A stretch of 64,000 nt of DNA. Origin: Rudaeicoccus suwonensis (GTDB lineage: Bacteria; Actinomycetota; Actinomycetes; Actinomycetales; Dermatophilaceae). The DNA is taken from the NCBI RefSeq assembly GCF_007829035.1, contig NZ_VIVQ01000001.1, positions 62,001 to 126,000 on the forward strand, read 5' to 3'. The translations under genes were made by a program, and so were the position numbers. Shown one piece after another: positions 59,047-64,000 of the stretch. Below the pieces are notes generated by a model, which made no database searches, was not told where the DNA came from, and was given only the letters and a program-made list of their open reading frames with translations. Each line of letters begins with the position of its first letter. Positions within the stretch are counted from its first letter, which is position 1.

Positions 59047-61065
59047 ATGCATCCGGAGCCAGCCGCACCCGCGCGACGGGTGACGACGCACCCCGGCTGG
59101 CTTACGGCCGCTCTCGCCACCGGCTTGGTCGTCTGCGCCGCGACGGCGCGCTTCACCGGCGCCGTCGACCCGCTCCAACTGCTGGATCCCGGCGTCATCG
59201 TGCGCTGGGGGATCCCGCTCACCACCGTCGCCGGCGAACTGTCGATGTCGCTCACCATCGGTCTGCTGCTGCTCGGTGGCTTCCTCGTGCCCGAGACCGG
59301 CACCTCCGCGCGGCGGATGCGTACCGCGAGGTATGCCGCGTGGTCGGCCACGGCGTGGGCCGTCACCGGCGTCGTCGGCGGGATCCTGTCGTATGCCGAT
59401 GTCTCGGGCCAGCACCTCGGTGCGCCCGGATTCTGGTCCGGCGCATGGAGTGCCACCTGGCAGCTGGAGTTGCTGCGCGCGCCGGCCGTCTCGACTCTCA
59501 TCGCGATGATCGTCGCGGTTTGTGCCTACGCCGCGCCCCGCCGCTCCGGGCAGGCATGGCTGTGCGCGCTCGCGGCCTTCGCCATACTGCCGCTGGCGCT
59601 GGTCGGGCACGCCGCAGGCAGCAGTGACCACGATGCCGCGGTCAACTCGCTGGCCTTCCATCTCGTCGGAGCAGCGGTCTGGGTCGGCGGCCTGCTCGCG
59701 TTGCTGGTCATGTGGTCGCGGCTGGGCAAGGGCGCGCCCGCTGTCGTCGCGCGTTTCTCGACAGTGGCGACATGGTGCTTCGTCGCGGTCGGGCTGTCCG
59801 GAGTGCTCAATGCCTGGATCCGCCTCGGCGGTGCCGACGGCCTGACCAGCAGGTATGGCGCAGTCGTGCTCGCCAAGATCGCGGCCCTCGGCATACTCGG
59901 CGGTCTTGGTCTGCAGCAACGCCGACGGGTCGTGGCGGCCCTGCAGCGAGGTGGTGGCGCGCCGGTGCGGGCGTTGTTCGTGCGGTTCGCCGGGGTCGAG
60001 GTGGTTGTGATGGGCGTCGCGATCGGGCTCGCCGCGGCTCTCGCCCGCTCGGCACCACCGATCCCGCAGACGAGCGTCGAGCGGGCCGATCCGGCGCTCG
60101 CGCTGACCGGTTATCCGACCCCTCCGGCGCTGCACGCGATGTCGTGGCTGACCCAGTGGCGGGTCGAGTGGTTGTTCACCGCGGTCGCCGTCGTCGCCGT
60201 CCTCGTCTATCTGAAATGGGTGCTCCGCCTGCACCGTCGCGGTGACCGCTGGCCGTGGACGCGCACAGTCGTGTGGTGCCTGGGGTGGGTGTTGTTCGTC
60301 TACCTCGTCGACGGGGCACCCGGTGTCTACGGACGGGTGATGTTCTCCGCGCACATGCTGGGGCACATGGGTATCTCGATGATGGTGCCGATCCTGCTGG
60401 TGCGCGGTGCCGGTGTGACGCTCGCTCTGCGGGCCCTGCCCAAGCGCGGCGACGACACCCTCGGACCGCGCGAAATCCTTCTGTCAGTGGTGCATTCGCG
60501 AGTCTTCGCGGTGCTCGCGAATCCGGTGGTTGCCAGCGTCCTGGTGCTCGGCACCTTGGTCACCTTCTATTACTCACCGTGGTTCGACTTCGCGCTGCGC
60601 ACCCACACAGGCCACGTGCTGATGGTCACGCACTTCATGGTGTCGGGCTACATCTACGCGTGGGCGCTCGTCGGCGTCGACCCAGGCCCGCGCCGCTGGT
60701 CGCCACCCGCGCGGCTGCTCGTGCTGCTGGTGACGATCTGTTTCCACGCGTTTTTCGGTGTCGCCTTGATGACCGGCACGACCGTGCTGGCGCCGGACTT
60801 CTTCACGACCTTGCACCTGCCATGGGTCGTCTCGCCGCTGGTCGACCAGCAGAGCGCCGGCACGATCGCCTGGGGTGCGGGCGAGTTGCCCACGCTGATC
60901 CTGGCGATGCTGCTCGCGGGTGAGTGGTATCGCCGCGACCGTGCCGACGGGGCGCGCGCCGAGCGGCAGGCCGAGCGCGACGGCGACGCCGAGTTGCGCG
61001 CCTACAACGACTATCTGGCCGCCCGCGCGAAGTCCGTGGCCGGCTCATCCCGCGAAAAGGACTGA
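59047..61065 (+). CDS. CopD-CtaG fusion: copper-handling / cytochrome c oxidase assembly protein
   Basis: 672-aa polytopic membrane protein with about 15 helices. Residues about 20-350 resemble CopD (LVGHAAGSSDHDAAVNSLAFHLVGAAVWVGG with the conserved His residues); residues about 380-650 are caa3_CtaG (HMLGHMGISMMVPILLVRGA, FYYSPWFD, HTGHVLMVTHFMVSGYIYAW, ICFHAFFGVALM). Such fusions are typical of actinobacteria and supply copper to the CuB site of cytochrome oxidase. ATG 59047 follows TATTCT by six bases. Five bases separate it from the nitrilase-family gene. Confidence 0.9.
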   Translation: MHPEPAAPARRVTTHPGWLTAALATGLVVCAATARFTGAVDPLQLLDPGVIVRWGIPLTTVAGELSMSLTIGLLLLGGFLVPETGTSARRMRTARYAAWSATAWAVTGVVGGILSYADVSGQHLGAPGFWSGAWSATWQLELLRAPAVSTLIAMIVAVCAYAAPRRSGQAWLCALAAFAILPLALVGHAAGSSDHDAAVNSLAFHLVGAAVWVGGLLALLVMWSRLGKGAPAVVARFSTVATWCFVAVGLSGVLNAWIRLGGADGLTSRYGAVVLAKIAALGILGGLGLQQRRRVVAALQRGGGAPVRALFVRFAGVEVVVMGVAIGLAAALARSAPPIPQTSVERADPALALTGYPTPPALHAMSWLTQWRVEWLFTAVAVVAVLVYLKWVLRLHRRGDRWPWTRTVVWCLGWVLFVYLVDGAPGVYGRVMFSAHMLGHMGISMMVPILLVRGAGVTLALRALPKRGDDTLGPREILLSVVHSRVFAVLANPVVASVLVLGTLVTFYYSPWFDFALRTHTGHVLMVTHFMVSGYIYAWALVGVDPGPRRWSPPARLLVLLVTICFHAFFGVALMTGTTVLAPDFFTTLHLPWVVSPLVDQQSAGTIAWGAGELPTLILAMLLAGEWYRRDRADGARAERQAERDGDAELRAYNDYLAARAKSVAGSSREKD

Positions 61066-61070
61066 TCTGC

Positions 61071-61868
61071 ATGCGAATTGCCTTGATACAGCTTGCGTAT
61101 GGCGATGCCGAGTCGCTGCCCGACCGTGTTGAGCGGGTGGCCGCTCTCGTGCGCGCGCAGGCGGGCGCCGAGCTGGTGGTGCTGCCGGAGCTGTGGTCGG
61201 CAGGCGGCTTCTCCTACCGCGAGTGGGACGAGCGCTCCCAGGACATCGCCGGGCCGGTGGTGACCGCGCTCGCGGCGGCCGCTCGCGACGCGGGTGTGTG
61301 GTTGCACGGCGGCTCGATCGCCGAGCACCCCGACTCCGGCGAGATCGGTGTCGAGGGCAAGTCGTTGTGGAACACCTCGGTGGTCTTCGCACCCGACGGC
61401 GAGGTGGCGGCGACATACCGCAAGATCCACCGGTTCGGATTCGCCGGTGGTGAGCCGAAACTGATGGAGGCGGGCACCGACCTGGTGCTGCTCGACCTGC
61501 CCGACGGTGTCCGCGCGGGTCTGTCGACGTGTTACGACCTGCGGTTCCCGGAGCTGTATCGGGCCCAGTTGGACGAAGGTGCAACGGCTTTCGTCATACC
61601 CGCCGCCTGGCCCATGGCACGGGTAGAGGCGTGGCGGCTCCTGCTGCAGGCACGGGCGATCGAGGACCAGTGCTTCGTCTTCGCGTGCAACACGGCCGGG
61701 ACCCATGCCGGCACCCAGATGGGCGGGCACAGTGCGGTGATCGCGCCGACCGGCGAGGTGCTCGCCGAGGCAGGCGCCGACGAGCAGGTCCTGACCGTGG
61801 ACGTCGACCCGGCGACGGTCGCGCAGACTCGCGAGGCGTTTCCGGTGCTGGCAGACCGCCGGCTCTGA
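61071..61868 (+). CDS. carbon-nitrogen hydrolase (nitrilase superfamily, omega-amidase-like)
   Basis: 265 aa with the full Glu-Lys-Cys triad: LPELWSAGGFS (Glu), YRKIHRFGF (Lys), LSTCYDLRFPELYR (Cys), plus IPAAWPMARVEAWRLLLQAR. Resembles YafV/Nit2-like omega-amidases and other amide hydrolases; the exact amide is unknown. ATG 61071 is five bases after the CopD-CtaG stop, so co-transcribed with it. Confidence 0.85.
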   Translation: MRIALIQLAYGDAESLPDRVERVAALVRAQAGAELVVLPELWSAGGFSYREWDERSQDIAGPVVTALAAAARDAGVWLHGGSIAEHPDSGEIGVEGKSLWNTSVVFAPDGEVAATYRKIHRFGFAGGEPKLMEAGTDLVLLDLPDGVRAGLSTCYDLRFPELYRAQLDEGATAFVIPAAWPMARVEAWRLLLQARAIEDQCFVFACNTAGTHAGTQMGGHSAVIAPTGEVLAEAGADEQVLTVDVDPATVAQTREAFPVLADRRL

Positions 61869-61882
61869 GCTTCTCTTGCAGG

Positions 61883-62506
61883 TCAGCCGGCGTCGGCGAT
61901 GAGAGCGCCCGCGAAGCCGAGCATGACCAGCCCGGTCGCACCCTCGATGCCGCGGCGCACCCGCACCTTCTGCAACGCGCGGGCGGCTGCACCGGCCGCC
62001 CACAACAGCGAGACAAGCACGACGGCACCGACCGCAGTCAGCGTGAGGGCGTAGACCGACAGGGTCGCGAACGATGCGTGCGTGCCGACGAACTGCGGCA
62101 GCACCGCCAGATTGAAGGCCAGCACCTTCGGATTGGTGATGTTGCACAGGAACCCCTGCCGCGTCGCCGACCAGCGGCCGCCGGCGCGCAATTGTGCCGG
62201 GGGAGCGGTGAGTTCGTTCGGCGCCTTGATCGCAGCACGGATCGCCATGACGCCGAGATACGCCAGGTATGCCGCACCCACCCACCGCAGCACCAGGAAG
62301 ACCGACTCGGCGCTGACCAGCAAGGCGCCAAGGCCCGAGGCCGCGACCATGCCCTGGGTCGCTCCGGCGATGCAGATGCCGAGCACGGTCCACTTGCCGC
62401 GCTCGCGGCCACCGAGCAGAGTGCTGCGCAGGGTCAGCAGGGTGTCCGGGCCGGGAGCGATCGCGAGCACCGCGGCGAACGCGACGAAGGACAGGTAGTG
62501 CGCCAT
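61883..62506 (-). CDS. LysE/RhtB-family amino-acid exporter
   Basis: 207 aa, six hydrophobic segments, with the family pattern FAAVLAIAPGPDTLLTLR near the N-terminus and FLCNITNPKVLAFNLAVLPQFV in the middle. Exports amino acids or derivatives. ATG 62506 follows TACCGT by six bases (complement of 62513-62518), hence leaderless. Convergent with the nitrilase-family gene (14 bp apart), divergent from the thioredoxin-NHL gene. Confidence 0.88.
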   Translation of the reverse strand: MAHYLSFVAFAAVLAIAPGPDTLLTLRSTLLGGRERGKWTVLGICIAGATQGMVAASGLGALLVSAESVFLVLRWVGAAYLAYLGVMAIRAAIKAPNELTAPPAQLRAGGRWSATRQGFLCNITNPKVLAFNLAVLPQFVGTHASFATLSVYALTLTAVGAVVLVSLLWAAGAAARALQKVRVRRGIEGATGLVMLGFAGALIADAG

Positions 62507-62665
62507 CCGGACACGGTAGAGCCCTGTCGTGACGGGCCGCATCCCGATCTCGCCTGTCGTCCGGGGCGGCCTCGGTGCACTGCGCGGACGTCGGTCACGG
62601 CGCACGGCAGCAGGTATGACGACCGGCCCCGGCATACGTGCGCGTCGTGTGGTGTTGTGGCCACC

Positions 62666-64000
62666 ATGACGAGCACACGGATCCGGGTGCGTGCGCCCGA
62701 GCTGATCGGTCGCGGCTGGCTCAACACCGGTGGCGAGACGGTGTCGCTGCCGGATCTGCGGGGCAAGGTCGTGGTGCTGGACTTCTGGACCTTCTGCTGC
62801 GTCAACTGTCTGCACGTGCTGGACGAACTCCGGCCGCTGGAGCGCGAATTCGCCGATGAGCTGGTGCTGGTCGGCGTCCATTCACCCAAGTTCGAGCACG
62901 AGGCCGATCGCGCCGCGCTCGAGGCGGCCGTCGAGCGGTACGCCGTGCACCACCCCGTGCTCGACGACCCCGATCTGGTGACCTGGCAGGCGTATGCCGC
63001 GCGGGCCTGGCCGACGCTGGTGGTGATCGATCCGGAGGGCTACGTCGTGGCGCAGATGTCCGGGGAGGGGCACGCGCACGGGTTGAGCGTGCTGGTGCGC
63101 GAGCTGTTGGTGGAGCACCGGGCCAAGGGGACGTTGCGCTCCGGCGACGGGCCGTATATCGCACCGCCCGCCCCGGAAACGGCGCTGCGGTTTCCCGGCA
63201 AGATCGCGGCTGTCGGTGATGGCAGCTATCTGGTATCCGACACCGCCCATCACCAGGTGGTGCACCTTGAACGAGACCTGGTCACCGAGCGCGCGCGTTT
63301 CGGCGGGCGCGAGGTCTTCAACGAGCCGCAGGGGGTACTCGTGCTGCCGGCCGATGTCGCGGCGCGAGTCGGATACGACGTCGTTGTCGCCGACAGCGTG
63401 AACCACCGGATCGCGTCAATTCGATTGTCGGACGGGCAGATCGGCGTGCTGGCCGGCACCGGTGAGCAGCTGCGCGAGCGATCCGGCAGTGGTCCCGCGT
63501 TGCGGCAGGCGTTGTCGACGCCGTGGGATCTTGCGTGGTGGATCGATCGGGTGGTCATCGCGATGGCCGGCACGCACCAGTTGTGGGCGCTGCACCTGGC
63601 GACGGATCGGGCGGACAACACGGTCGCGGTGCTGGCAGGCACCAGCGCGGAGGGTCTGCGCGACGGTGTCGCCGATGAGGCATGGCTCGCTCAGCCGTCG
63701 GGGCTCAGCACGTCTGCCGACGGATCGCGGGTGTTGATCGCGGACTCCGAGACCTCGGCCGTGCGCTCGATCACGTTGACCGACAACGGTTTCGAGCTCG
63801 AGACGTATGCCGGTCGCGGTCTCTTCGACTTCGGCCATGTCGACGGCCCAGCATCCGAGGCGCTGCTGCAGCACCCGTTGGGTGTGACGGAACTGCCGGA
63901 CGGTTCGGTGGCGATCGCCGACACCTACAACGGCGCGATCCGGCGATACGACCCGGTCGCGCACGAGATCAGCACTCTCGCAACGGATCTCGCTGAACCC
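62666..64000 (+). CDS. thioredoxin-like / NHL-repeat protein (partial, runs off the window)
   Basis: 445 codons without a stop. Residues about 1-160: TlpA-like thioredoxin fold with FWTFCCVNCLHVLDELRPLE, holding the redox pair CVNC and an extra adjacent Cys. From about 165: NHL/beta-propeller repeats (GKIAAVGDGSYLVSDTAHHQ; NEPQGVLVLP; STPWDLAWWIDRVVIAMAGTH; LQHPLGVTELPDGSVAIADT). No signal peptide, so cytoplasmic, as in the related human NHLRC2. The complete protein should be about 600-650 aa. Confidence 0.88.
   Translation, partial: MTSTRIRVRAPELIGRGWLNTGGETVSLPDLRGKVVVLDFWTFCCVNCLHVLDELRPLEREFADELVLVGVHSPKFEHEADRAALEAAVERYAVHHPVLDDPDLVTWQAYAARAWPTLVVIDPEGYVVAQMSGEGHAHGLSVLVRELLVEHRAKGTLRSGDGPYIAPPAPETALRFPGKIAAVGDGSYLVSDTAHHQVVHLERDLVTERARFGGREVFNEPQGVLVLPADVAARVGYDVVVADSVNHRIASIRLSDGQIGVLAGTGEQLRERSGSGPALRQALSTPWDLAWWIDRVVIAMAGTHQLWALHLATDRADNTVAVLAGTSAEGLRDGVADEAWLAQPSGLSTSADGSRVLIADSETSAVRSITLTDNGFELETYAGRGLFDFGHVDGPASEALLQHPLGVTELPDGSVAIADTYNGAIRRYDPVAHEISTLATDLAEP

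Noticed and set aside
1-64000. GTATGNCG as a polar (KOPS-like) chromosome-orienting signal
   Set aside because: By eye the two orientations are about equally frequent in the window, so there is no strand polarity to support that reading.

Overview
The window is G+C-rich DNA from an actinobacterium, most likely a member of the Micrococcales near Dermacoccaceae or Intrasporangiaceae. That placement is inference from composition, from many leaderless genes with TANNNT -10 boxes, from a mycothiol-type DinB/MDMPI enzyme and from a CopD-CtaG fusion; no rRNA or tRNA gene is present to test it. I recognise about 57 protein genes, one IS3-family element with its ends, two gene remnants and several islands of intergenic repeats.

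Layout. 0-3 kb: DHA2 efflux pump, metallo-beta-lactamase-fold hydrolase and CGNR regulator around an overlapping divergent promoter. 3-7.5 kb: accessory block (GNAT-like protein, Nudix, phosphotransferase, VOC, GNAT, AbiEi antitoxin with a wrecked AbiEii toxin, one unknown). 7.5-13.2 kb: purB, double-VOC protein, small unknown gene, and a galT-galK-phosphatase run. 13.3-19.7 kb: DUF4282 protein, a NarL-type two-component pair divergent from a membrane protein with an 18-bp palindrome between them, and a TetR-MMPL efflux unit. 20.7-30.8 kb: GT39-like glycosyltransferase, lipoprotein, M1 peptidase, Pls/PosA non-ribosomal peptide synthetase, then divergent argS and an MbtH-like gene. 31.6-37 kb: galE, DivIVA-domain protein, amylosucrase, paaK-paaI. 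37.1-39.7 kb: IS3 element inserted in a broken RHS gene. 40.2-43.9 kb: surface/secreted block (S53 peptidase, L,D-transpeptidase, protein ending in LPVTG). 44-54 kb: GNAT-Nudix fusion, holin-like protein, hisC-type aminotransferase, 2-oxoacid dehydrogenase E1 alpha/E1 beta/E2, large FAD/Fe-S dehydrogenase. 54.5-64 kb: MarR-DHA2 efflux unit, mycothiol-type enzyme, CopD-CtaG fusion, nitrilase-family hydrolase, LysE exporter and a thioredoxin-NHL protein cut by the window end.

How the genes work together. galT/galK plus the unlinked galE make a complete Leloir route after galactose entry. E1 alpha/E1 beta/E2 make most of a 2-oxoacid dehydrogenase (no E3 here). The Pls/PosA synthetase, its overlapping M1 peptidase, the lipoprotein and GT39-like enzyme upstream and the MbtH-like protein beyond argS are the best candidate for an undescribed secondary-metabolite or cell-surface system.

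Two unusual sequence-level signals stand out. First, the octamer GTATGNCG (either strand) recurs roughly every 500-600 bp across nearly all core genes and spacers, in every reading frame and against codon preference, but is absent from the IS element. Second, three large gaps between converging genes, and one between diverging genes, are packed with private repeat families; at several gene 3' ends the repeat contains the stop codon itself.
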